Below are positions 1 through 5,183 of a stretch of 7,366 bases of DNA, in pieces. The notes under the pieces are model-generated. The model was not told the DNA's origin and made no database searches. It saw only the letters and a list, made by a program, of their open reading frames with translations. Made by a program: the position numbers and the translations under genes. The stretch spans positions 1 to 7,366 of the forward strand of contig SKHS01000020.1 of assembly GCA_007116835.1 (NCBI GenBank). The letters are read 5' to 3'. Position 1 is the first letter of the stretch, and each line of letters starts with the position of its first letter. The stretch is from Halomonas sp. (GTDB lineage: Bacteria > Pseudomonadota > Gammaproteobacteria > Pseudomonadales > Halomonadaceae).

Positions 1-690
1 CGCCGCCCCGACGCTATAGGAAGAGCGCTGACTGCTCTGTAGCGTTACCGGCGCTAAGCCATGCTCTTCCATGGCCTGGCGATACCCTTGCTCACGCTGG
101 CGTGTCCGCTCATCCAGACGCACAGCAAGATAAATAACCTGACGCCTGCCACGGCGGATCATCTCACTCACCATCTCGTAAGCCGCCTGAACGTTATCGT
201 AACCCACCGCCTGCTGCAGTGGCGGGCGACGGGTATCCATAATTTCGACAATAGGAATACCGGCTGTCTCCAACATCCGCAGGCTACGCGGCGTGTGATC
301 GCGGTCAGACAAGATGACGCCATCCACATTATAAGAGAGCAGCGAGGCCAAACTGCGCTCCTCAAGCTCAGGGCTATAACCGTAGTGAGAGAGCATCAAG
401 TGATAGCCGGCAGGCTCGGTGTACGCTTCGATACCCACAATGACATCGGCAAATACCTGGTTGGTTAGCGATGGTACCAACACACCGATAGAGTGACTGG
501 TGGCACGAGAAAGTAAGTCTGGTGCCCGGTTGGGAATATAGCCAAGTTGTTCGGCAACGCTAAAAATACGCTCGCGAAGCCCTTCCGAGACCGTGTCAGG
601 GTCCCGCAAGCAGCGGCTGACGGTCATTTTCGTCGCGTCAACTCGGTCAGCAATATCTTGTAATGTCGGGCGTTTTTTCTTCAACGGCAT
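1..690 (-). CDS. gntR: Gluconate-operon repressor GntR, LacI family (3' end missing, cut by window edge)
   Basis: Transcriptional repressor that releases DNA on binding gluconate. Read on the minus strand from an ATG at 690, the frame stays open to base 1 (230 codons, no stop). Family members have about 330-340 residues, so roughly the last 100, including the rest of the effector-binding domain, lie outside the window. The N-terminus has a LacI-type helix-turn-helix at about residues 9-28 (LQDIADRV..TKMTVSR), then a hinge segment (GYIPNRAPDLLS, about 50-61) and a periplasmic-binding-protein-like domain beginning near residue 66 (SIGVLVPSLTNQVFADV). Both the helix and the VLVPSLTNQVFA stretch closely resemble E. 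coli GntR. The ATG is chosen by alignment to that protein, which also begins with a KKKRP block; the Shine-Dalgarno is poor (only GAG two bases upstream). It is last in the dctPQM-gntK-gntR series, and a matching GntR operator lies upstream of dctP, implying autoregulation through read-through. Cys27 replaces the Phe I recall in E. coli. Confidence 0.93.
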   Translation of the reverse strand, partial: MPLKKKRPTLQDIADRVDATKMTVSRCLRDPDTVSEGLRERIFSVAEQLGYIPNRAPDLLSRATSHSIGVLVPSLTNQVFADVIVGIEAYTEPAGYHLMLSHYGYSPELEERSLASLLSYNVDGVILSDRDHTPRSLRMLETAGIPIVEIMDTRRPPLQQAVGYDNVQAAYEMVSEMIRRGRRQVIYLAVRLDERTRQREQGYRQAMEEHGLAPVTLQSSQRSSYSVGAA

Positions 691-715
691 CACTCATTGT
701 TCTGTTAAACACGCG

Positions 716-746
716 GGGGCCATACCATAGCGAATAGTAAGGCCCC
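716..746. other. Inverted repeat in the gntK-gntR gap (possible hairpin)
   Basis: GGGGCC (716-721) is the exact reverse complement of GGCCCC (741-746), leaving a 19-base loop. It lies in the 77-base spacer between gntK stop and gntR start. No run of T follows on the minus strand, so it is not a canonical intrinsic terminator. It may slow or process the transcript and lower gntR expression relative to the structural genes. It could equally be chance, since the stem is only 6 bp. Confidence 0.3.
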
Positions 747-767
747 TCGCCTATCCCATCCTTTAGC

Positions 768-1292
768 CTAAGGAACGCGCAATGTAGGCACTAGCGTTTC
801 CGTAAAGTGCTCAACAATCTCGTCAGGCGATAGCGCAATGGAGACGGTCACCGCTTCATCACTGCTTGGCGGCTCTAAATCGGCAAGCTGGCTTGCCAGC
901 ATGCTGTCGCCTTTAAAGAAGTGCCCTGCCCTGGTTGCTAACCGCTCACGCAGTAGCGCATGACTTCCCTCCAGGTATAAAACACGCAGCGCCGGGTCAC
1001 CTTCACGCAGACGGCTCCGGTAGCGTTTTTTAAGACCGGAACAGGCAATCACTACTGAGGCATTGCGCGCTTTATGCGCTGCGAACAAGTTCGCAAGCGT
1101 TGCCAACCAGTCACGACGATCGTCGTCATTCAGCGGTATACCGCTGGCCATTTTCGCCACGTTTTCCGGTGAATGATGATCGTCACCGTCAATAAACGTT
1201 GCCCCCAGCTCTGCCGCTAACTGCTGTCCAACATGGGATTTCCCTGACCCAGAAACGCCCATGACAAGAATACGATGTGATGGCTTATTCAC
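768..1292 (-). CDS. gntK: Gluconokinase (GntK, P-loop kinase)
   Basis: Cytoplasmic kinase that phosphorylates D-gluconate with ATP to 6-phosphogluconate, feeding the Entner-Doudoroff and pentose phosphate pathways. The 174-residue protein has the usual length for GntK. A Walker A loop GVSGSGKS lies at residues 12-19, followed by DGD (35-37) and the KMASGIPLNDDDRRDWL stretch (about 47-63) that is diagnostic for gluconokinases. An ACSGLKKRYR segment lies at 83-92 and a GHFF motif at 123-126. All match the order seen in E. coli GntK. The start codon is GTG at 1292, preceded by GGAG with 6 bases between, directly after the dctM stop (12-base gap), which indicates co-translation with the transporter. 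The neighbouring GntR repressor and TRAP genes support gluconate as the substrate. No catalytic motif is missing. The close relative shikimate kinase is excluded by the gluconokinase-specific motifs. Confidence 0.96.
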   Translation of the reverse strand: MNKPSHRILVMGVSGSGKSHVGQQLAAELGATFIDGDDHHSPENVAKMASGIPLNDDDRRDWLATLANLFAAHKARNASVVIACSGLKKRYRSRLREGDPALRVLYLEGSHALLRERLATRAGHFFKGDSMLASQLADLEPPSSDEAVTVSIALSPDEIVEHFTETLVPTLRVP

Positions 1293-1304
1293 TCGATGCT
1301 CCTA

Positions 1305-2585
1305 TCAATTGCCGCGCACGGCGGTGAGGTCAGGCAACCAAGTAACAATGCCAGGAAACGCAATCAGCACTACCAGAACAGCGATCAAAGCGGCGTAGTA
1401 AGGCAGCATGGCTTTTACTAGCGATTCCATAGACACCTTACCGACGCCACACCCTACGTAGAGACAGGTACCCACCGGTGGTGTTAACAGCCCAATACCT
1501 AAAATAAAGGCCATTAGAACGCCAAAGTAAGCGGCATCCACACCCACCGATGTCACGATCGGTGCAAGCATTGGCGCCATAATCACCATGGCTGGCGTTA
1601 GGTCCATCACGAACCCCACCAACAGCAGTAGCCCCGCCACAATCAGCAACAGCAAAAACGGTTCTTGAGTAATTGCCTGCACTTGGCGCACTAAGGTTTG
1701 CGGAACCATGTTGATGGTTAAAAACCAGGCAATCACGGTGGCAAATGCCAACAGCATCATCACCATGCCGGTGAGCCTTGCCGTGCGAATTAACATACCG
1801 CCCAACTCGCTGAGCTTAAACTCACGGTATACCAGCAGAGAAATGGCCAGCGAATAGAGCAGCGCAGCAACGGCGGCTTCAGTGGCGGTAAATACGCCAC
1901 CAATAATGCCGCCAATCACGATCACAGGGAGTGCCAGGGCTAGCCAAGCATCTTTAAACGCTTTCCATAGCCGATCCCAGCGGAATTGGCGCACGCCGCC
2001 ACCCTGCTTGCTCGCCAGAATAAAGGTGGTCACCATTAGCGCGGCACCAATTAACAGGCCAGGAATAATCCCCGCAATAAACAGGCGACTAATCGACGTC
2101 TCGGTAACAATGCCATATAAAATAAGCGGTATAGACGGTGGGATAATAATGCCAATCACCGACGACACGGTGTTAATCGCCGTGGCGTTTGCGGCGGTGT
2201 AACCTTGCTGTTTCATCGAGGGAATCATCATCGCACCGGTCGCTGCAGTGTCCGCTACCGCCGAGCCGCTGATCCCACCAAAAAACATCGAACCGGCAAT
2301 TGCCACCTGGCCAAGCCCACCGCGCACAAAGCCAACCAGCGCACCCGCAAGCTCCATCAAACGTCGTGCAATACCGCCGTTGCTCATCACTTCACCGACG
2401 AGGATAAAGAACGGAATCGCCAGCAGCGGGAAGCTATTCACACCACGGATTGACTGCTCAATCATAATCGATAGCGGGATATCAGAGAGCACCGCCATCA
2501 CCAGGGCTGCCACCCCTAAGCCAAACGCAATCGGCAAACCAATCACAATAGACGCCAATAAGATGGCGAGAAAAATCCACAGCAT
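1305..2585 (-). CDS. dctM: TRAP transporter large membrane subunit DctM (probable gluconate uptake)
   Basis: Large integral membrane subunit of a tripartite ATP-independent periplasmic transporter. In this family it carries the sodium-coupled substrate pathway. It has 426 residues, typical for DctM, and is strongly hydrophobic throughout, consistent with about 12 membrane segments. Family signatures are GGISGSAVADTAATGA at about residues 103-118, IIIPPSIPLILYG (146-158), FTATEAA (232-238) and LLTPPVGTCLY (366-376). These correspond to the helical-hairpin regions around the sodium and substrate sites in characterised TRAP proteins. The ATG at 2585 follows the dctQ stop by 2 bases, and its GGGGAG ribosome-binding site (2594-2599) lies inside the end of dctQ, so translation is probably coupled. 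The gluconate assignment rests on the adjacent gntK, gntR and GntR operator, not on DctM itself. No frameshift or truncation is seen. Confidence 0.95.
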   Translation of the reverse strand: MLWIFLAILLASIVIGLPIAFGLGVAALVMAVLSDIPLSIMIEQSIRGVNSFPLLAIPFFILVGEVMSNGGIARRLMELAGALVGFVRGGLGQVAIAGSMFFGGISGSAVADTAATGAMMIPSMKQQGYTAANATAINTVSSVIGIIIPPSIPLILYGIVTETSISRLFIAGIIPGLLIGAALMVTTFILASKQGGGVRQFRWDRLWKAFKDAWLALALPVIVIGGIIGGVFTATEAAVAALLYSLAISLLVYREFKLSELGGMLIRTARLTGMVMMLLAFATVIAWFLTINMVPQTLVRQVQAITQEPFLLLLIVAGLLLLVGFVMDLTPAMVIMAPMLAPIVTSVGVDAAYFGVLMAFILGIGLLTPPVGTCLYVGCGVGKVSMESLVKAMLPYYAALIAVLVVLIAFPGIVTWLPDLTAVRGN

Positions 2586-2587
2586 GA

Positions 2588-3214
2588 TTAACGCTCCCCT
2601 GATAAGTCAGTCGATTGGCGATGCGGTTGACGAATCACCCCTACGCTGACCCACATACGCCAGAGCGATACCGCTGCGATAAACATGACGCACAACACCA
2701 GCGAAAGGCTGACCAAGCTTAGCGGCACGCCCATGATGGCGGAGCGTCCGCTTGAGCGCGTGAGCACCTGATAACCGCCCCATATCATCACCAGCATGAG
2801 CCCAGCAATAATCAGGTGCTGTAAGAAATAGAGCATGTGCGCAATGCGCAGCGGCAAACGCCTTACTAGCGCGTCAACAGCAATGTGTTCATAGCGTGAA
2901 AACGCCGCCGCTGCGCCGATAAAGACCAGCCAAATAAACAGCATGCGCGCCAATTCATCGACCCAAGGCAGTGAATGATTGAACACAGAGCGGCCGACGA
3001 CATTACTGGAAACCGCCACAATCAGCGCTGCCAAAATAGCGCCAATCAAATACTCCATAGCGAGTGTTAACCAGCGAAACAGCGCAGGCCCCTGGCGTGT
3101 CTCCGTATCAATCTCAAGCAGCTTGCGATTAGGGTCGTTCAAATAAACCGACGGATCTTCCAACGTCGGTGCTGTAGACGTCACCGCGTCTGGGGGAGTA
3201 GAGGAGGTAGTCAT
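2588..3214 (-). CDS. dctQ: TRAP transporter small membrane subunit DctQ
   Basis: Small four-helix membrane subunit that pairs with DctM. From the chosen start it is 208 residues. Hydrophobic segments fall at roughly 50-73, 91-106, 126-150 and 162-187. The typical DctQ motif WVDELARMLFIWLVFIGAA begins at residue 84. The ATG at 3214 is preferred because GGAG (3220-3223) sits 5 bases upstream. The reading frame continues upstream to a TTG at 3307, but that would overlap the end of dctP by 20 bases and add a Cys-rich, non-family sequence encoded by the intercistronic hairpin. The protein has a polar N-terminal tail of about 45 residues rich in Thr, Ser, Pro and Asp before the first helix, longer than I expect for the family. 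It lies between dctP and dctM in the usual P-Q-M order. Confidence 0.92.
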   Translation of the reverse strand: MTTSSTPPDAVTSTAPTLEDPSVYLNDPNRKLLEIDTETRQGPALFRWLTLAMEYLIGAILAALIVAVSSNVVGRSVFNHSLPWVDELARMLFIWLVFIGAAAAFSRYEHIAVDALVRRLPLRIAHMLYFLQHLIIAGLMLVMIWGGYQVLTRSSGRSAIMGVPLSLVSLSLVLCVMFIAAVSLWRMWVSVGVIRQPHRQSTDLSGER

Positions 3215-3219
3215 AAGAA

Positions 3220-3223
3220 CTCC
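3220..3223 (-). promoter_or_regulatory. Ribosome-binding site deciding the dctQ start
   Basis: GGAG on the minus strand, 5 bases before the ATG at 3214. It favours this start over the longer in-frame TTG at 3307. Confidence 0.75.
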
Positions 3224-3241
3224 GAGGGGGCACCGACAAGT

Positions 3242-3265
3242 CGGGCAGGCGCATGGACCTGCCCG
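3242..3265 (-). other. Intercistronic hairpin between dctP and dctQ
   Basis: CGGGCAGG (3242-3249) and CCTGCCCG (3258-3265) form a perfect, GC-rich 8-bp stem with an 8-base loop in the 73-base dctP-dctQ gap. On the transcribed minus strand it is not followed by a T-run, so full termination is unlikely. Hairpins placed after the binding-protein gene in transporter operons commonly stabilise the upstream mRNA or attenuate read-through, giving excess periplasmic binding protein over membrane subunits. That role is inferred here. A smaller overlapping repeat, CCGAC-AA-GTCGG (3233-3244), shares one arm and cannot form at the same time. Confidence 0.6.
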
Positions 3266-3287
3266 TTGGCGCGCTATACGTAGCAGA

Positions 3288-4361
3288 TTAGTTGCTGCTT
3301 TCTTCAACGATTTGCTGGATTTCAGCGATCAGGTCTTCACCAATACGCGGTGCCCACTGGTCATAAACAGGCTGCACGGCCTCTTGGAAAGCGGCTAACT
3401 GCTCATCATCTAAGCGGGTAATTTGCATACCGCGTGCTTCTAACTGCTCACGCGACCAGTCGTCATACTCGGCAGAAAGCTGGATTTCGTACTCAGCCGA
3501 CTGACGGGCGGCTTCCTGCACCAGCGCTTGATACTCAGGCGCCATGCGATTCCAGGTGCGCTCGGAAAGCATCATGATAAATGGCGTATACACATGGCGT
3601 GTTTCGGTGCCATAGTCCTGCACTTCATTGAAGTTAGAGGTCAGGATGGTGCTCCACGGGTTTTCCTGTCCGTCCACGACACCTTGCTCAAGTGCTGAAA
3701 ATAGCTCACCGAAGGCCATTGGCGTTGGGTTGGCACCGAGCGCCTCCCAAATAGCTAAGTGCACAGGGTTCTCCATCGTACGAACGCTGAGTCCGCGAAC
3801 GTCTAAGCCAGCCACATCGTCAGGTGATTCAATGGGGCGTGCACTATTAGATAGCTGGCGGTAGCCATTTTCTGAGAACGTCAGCGCTTTTAAGCCTGTG
3901 CCCTCAAACGCGTCCAGCATTCCCTGGGCCACGTCACTCTGCATCACCGCAACCGCTGCTTCACGGCTTGGTAACAAAAACGGAAGATCAAATGCAGCGA
4001 GCGCTTGCACATAGCCGGTGGTGGCCGAGCTTGAAGGATAAGTCATATCCAGCGTACCGGTTTGCAGCATTTCCATCATTTGGACGTCATCGCCCAACTG
4101 ACTGTTAGGAAAAACATGCACCTTAATGCGACCATCCGTACGCTGCTCAAGAATTTCACCAAAGTACTGGCTAGAGAGAAACTGCGGCGATGTTTCGGAC
4201 AGGCCAATGCCCATACGCAGGGTGTGACTTCCGTGGTCAGCCACCGTCTCACCTTCAATGGCGGGCGGATCAGAAAGTTCAGGGCTTTGAGCATATGCCA
4301 TACCGAAAGTCAGCGTGGTCGCACCGACCAGAGCAAGCGTACTGCGCCAAATCATTGTCAT
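3288..4361 (-). CDS. dctP: TRAP transporter periplasmic solute-binding protein DctP (probable gluconate or other sugar acid)
   Basis: Periplasmic receptor that delivers substrate to DctQM. The 357-residue precursor starts with a Sec signal peptide: charged MTMIWR, a hydrophobic core, and a likely cleavage after AYA at residue 24. An acidic linker (about 25-45) precedes the mature fold. Family signatures include FPNSQLGDD (84-92), the GLDVRGLSVRTMENPVH segment (185-201), and PTPMAFGELFSALEQGVVDGQENP (212-235). By family comparison Arg194 is the probable arginine that binds the substrate carboxylate, and the GQEN asparagine (Asn234) lines the pocket. The ATG at 4361 has GGAG 8 bases upstream; a second in-frame ATG at 4355 is less well spaced. 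It is the first gene of the minus-strand cluster, under the candidate promoter and GntR operator at 4461-4516. Gluconate is inferred from gntK and gntR; related sugar acids (for example glucuronate or galacturonate) cannot be excluded from sequence. Confidence 0.94.
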   Translation of the reverse strand: MTMIWRSTLALVGATTLTFGMAYAQSPELSDPPAIEGETVADHGSHTLRMGIGLSETSPQFLSSQYFGEILEQRTDGRIKVHVFPNSQLGDDVQMMEMLQTGTLDMTYPSSSATTGYVQALAAFDLPFLLPSREAAVAVMQSDVAQGMLDAFEGTGLKALTFSENGYRQLSNSARPIESPDDVAGLDVRGLSVRTMENPVHLAIWEALGANPTPMAFGELFSALEQGVVDGQENPWSTILTSNFNEVQDYGTETRHVYTPFIMMLSERTWNRMAPEYQALVQEAARQSAEYEIQLSAEYDDWSREQLEARGMQITRLDDEQLAAFQEAVQPVYDQWAPRIGEDLIAEIQQIVEESSN

Positions 4362-4432
4362 GACGTCATCTCCAAAATAGTCGTTGTTGTTGGTTTGCTA
4401 TTTACCGAAAGGCTATCGAATCGTATCAGCCA

Positions 4433-4449
4433 TTAAGTTTGCGACTTAA
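4433..4449. other. Short inverted repeat in the dctP leader
   Basis: TTAAGT (4433-4438) and ACTTAA (4444-4449) are exact reverse complements around a 5-base loop TTGCG. It lies 11 bases downstream (in the dctP direction) of the GntR operator, inside the predicted 5' untranslated leader. It is AT-rich and would be a weak RNA hairpin; as DNA it could be a second protein-binding site. I do not recognise the motif. Confidence 0.35.
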
Positions 4450-4460
4450 CTTCAATAAAT

Positions 4461-4474
4461 TGTTACCGGTAACA
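4461..4474. promoter_or_regulatory. GntR operator upstream of dctP
   Basis: TGTTACCGGTAACA is a perfect 14-bp palindrome with a central CG, as in LacI-family operators, and agrees with the GntR sites known from the E. coli gnt genes (TGTTACC followed by a GGTAACA-like half). The repressor encoded in this window keeps the same recognition-helix residues (KMTVSR), which supports the match. Placed at about +7 to +20 relative to the predicted dctP start of transcription, it would block initiation or early elongation until gluconate binds GntR. Confidence 0.88.
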
Positions 4475-4487
4475 TTTCGATAGATGA

Positions 4488-4516
4488 AGGCTAGCTAGCT
4501 AGCCGTCGGGTGTCAA
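4488..4516 (-). promoter_or_regulatory. Candidate sigma-70 promoter of the dctPQM-gntK-gntR cluster
   Basis: On the minus strand a perfect -35 TTGACA (4511-4516) is followed after 17 bases by TAGCCT (4488-4493), a weak -10 matching the consensus at three positions, including the key T-A and final T. Transcription would begin near 4481, giving a leader of about 120 bases, and the GntR operator would lie immediately downstream. The -35 is convincing; the -10 is the uncertain part. The spacer holds most of the CTAG palindrome. Confidence 0.55.
4489..4504. repeat. 16-bp palindrome of three tandem CTAG units
   Basis: GGCTAGCTAGCTAGCC is its own reverse complement and contains three adjacent CTAG tetranucleotides (4491-4502). 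It overlaps the spacer and -10 region of the candidate dctP promoter. It could fold as a 6-bp stem with a 4-base loop or serve as a dimeric protein-binding site. Function unknown. Confidence 0.8.
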
Positions 4517-4525
4517 AACAAAACT

Positions 4526-4566
4526 GCCAACTTACGACCAACGTCTAGGGATAGCCACTTACGACC
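4526..4566. repeat. Direct repeat GCCA(A)CTTACGACC upstream of ohrR
   Basis: GCCAACTTACGACC (4526-4539) and GCCACTTACGACC (4554-4566) differ by one A. The identical 10-base core ACTTACGACC recurs at a 27-base interval. The pair lies between the dctP -35 box and the ohrR start, so it could be upstream regulatory sites for either gene, or a small duplication. I recognise no regulator for it. Confidence 0.55.
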
Positions 4567-4568
4567 TT

Positions 4569-4586
4569 GCACGCTACATTACGTGC
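4569..4586. promoter_or_regulatory. Inverted repeat just upstream of ohrR
   Basis: GCACG (4569-4573) and CGTGC (4582-4586) are reverse complements with 8 bases between, an overall length of 18 bp compatible with a dimeric winged-helix regulator. It lies 24 bases before the ohrR ATG. It does not resemble the OhrR operator motifs I know, and the arms are short, so the assignment is weak. Confidence 0.25.
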
Positions 4587-4610
4587 TATGCATCCTGTCT
4601 CGGAGTCGAC

Positions 4611-5060
4611 ATGCCTGCGCAAGACCCTTGTAGTGAACTAGAGCTGGATCACCAGCTCTGCTTTGCGCTGTATTCAACATCACTGATGATGACCAAAGTT
4701 TATAAACCTCTGCTCAAAGAGCTAGGACTCACTTACCCGCAATACCTCGCTATGCTAGTGCTCTGGCAAGAAGATGGCCTGACGGTAGGCGCCCTAAGCA
4801 AACGCTTACTAACAGATCCAGGCTCGTTGACGCCGCTGTTAAAACGGCTTGAAAGTGATCAGCTCCTTATACGCCAGCGTAGCCTTCAGGATGAACGTGT
4901 CGTCGAATTATTCCTGACAGAGAAAGGCAGTTCGCTACGTGAACAGGCACGCCATATTCCCAGTTGTATCGTCCATGCCAGCGAAAAGTCGGTGGAAACA
5001 CTCAACCAGTTGAAAGAGGATTTAGTCCAACTGCGCGAAAGTTTACAAAAGGTCCAATAG
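4611..5060 (+). CDS. ohrR: Organic hydroperoxide-sensing repressor OhrR (MarR family, 2-Cys type)
   Basis: MarR-family winged-helix dimer that represses ohr and is inactivated when organic hydroperoxide oxidises its sensor cysteine. It has 149 residues. The signature LCFALYSTSL places the peroxidatic cysteine at Cys17. Tyr31 and Tyr42 (LTYPQYL) correspond to the two tyrosines that contact this cysteine in Xanthomonas OhrR. Cys119 (IPSCI) in the C-terminal helix is in the right region for the resolving cysteine, so this should be the disulfide-forming 2-Cys class rather than the Bacillus 1-Cys class. The DNA-binding part is GLTVGALSKRLLTDPGSLTPLLKRLE (about 56-81) followed by the wing at about 88-100. 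The ATG at 4611 has GGAG (4602-4605) 5 bases upstream. The gene is followed on the same strand by ohr after 123 bases. An additional cysteine, Cys7, lies near the N-terminus. Confidence 0.95.
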   Translation: MPAQDPCSELELDHQLCFALYSTSLMMTKVYKPLLKELGLTYPQYLAMLVLWQEDGLTVGALSKRLLTDPGSLTPLLKRLESDQLLIRQRSLQDERVVELFLTEKGSSLREQARHIPSCIVHASEKSVETLNQLKEDLVQLRESLQKVQ

Positions 5061-5104
5061 CCCGCTGAACGCTATGTCAAACTGCTGTTTTATTGGCCAC
5101 TTAC

Positions 5105-5138
5105 TTGCGCGCAAAATAAAGCTGCACTAAATTAATAC
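5105..5138 (+). promoter_or_regulatory. Candidate ohr promoter and OhrR-binding region
   Basis: TTGCGCGCAA (5105-5114) is a perfect 10-bp palindrome. Its first half, TTGCGC, sits 17 bases before TAAATT (5128-5133), which could form a weak -35/-10 pair. An imperfect palindrome around CTAAATTAATACAG (5127-5140) covers the proposed -10. An OhrR operator is expected in the 123-base gap because the regulator and target are adjacent, but neither element is an exact match to the TACAATT/AATTGTA-type motif known from other bacteria. Confidence 0.35.
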
Positions 5139-5171
5139 AGCACTTTCCAATGACACACAAAAATGACGAAC

Positions 5172-5176
5172 AGGAG
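5172..5176 (+). promoter_or_regulatory. Ribosome-binding site deciding the ohr start
   Basis: AGGAG ends 7 bases before the ATG at 5184. The in-frame ATG at 5163 has only A/C-rich sequence upstream, so the shorter protein is preferred. Confidence 0.8.
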
Positions 5177-5183
5177 ATTTTCT

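Noticed and set aside
190..206. GTTATCGTAAC inside gntR as a second GntR operator
   Set aside because: It is one base short of the operator length, is not centred on CG, and lies in conserved coding sequence far from a promoter.
61..468. Plus-strand open frame of 135 codons near the window start
   Set aside because: It is antisense to gntR, whose protein matches a known family over the whole region; the plus-strand translation resembles nothing and has no ribosome-binding site.
1882..2649. Three plus-strand open frames opposite dctM
   Set aside because: They mirror the strongly conserved DctM coding sequence and arise from its codon bias.
3215..3307. Longer dctQ reading frame starting at TTG 3307
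   Set aside because: It would overlap dctP by 20 bases, lacks a ribosome-binding site and encodes the hairpin region as a Cys-rich tail not seen in DctQ proteins.
4360..4369. Palindrome ATGACGTCAT at the dctP start and a three-codon ATG-ACG-TCA-TGA leader frame
   Set aside because: Ten bases of symmetry overlapping a start codon are plausible by chance, and the tiny frame begins inside the ribosome-binding site region, so it is not a credible leader peptide.
4062..4436. Plus-strand frame of 124 codons opposite the start of dctP
   Set aside because: It is antisense to the DctP signal peptide and mature N-terminus and extends through the promoter leader; no family resemblance.
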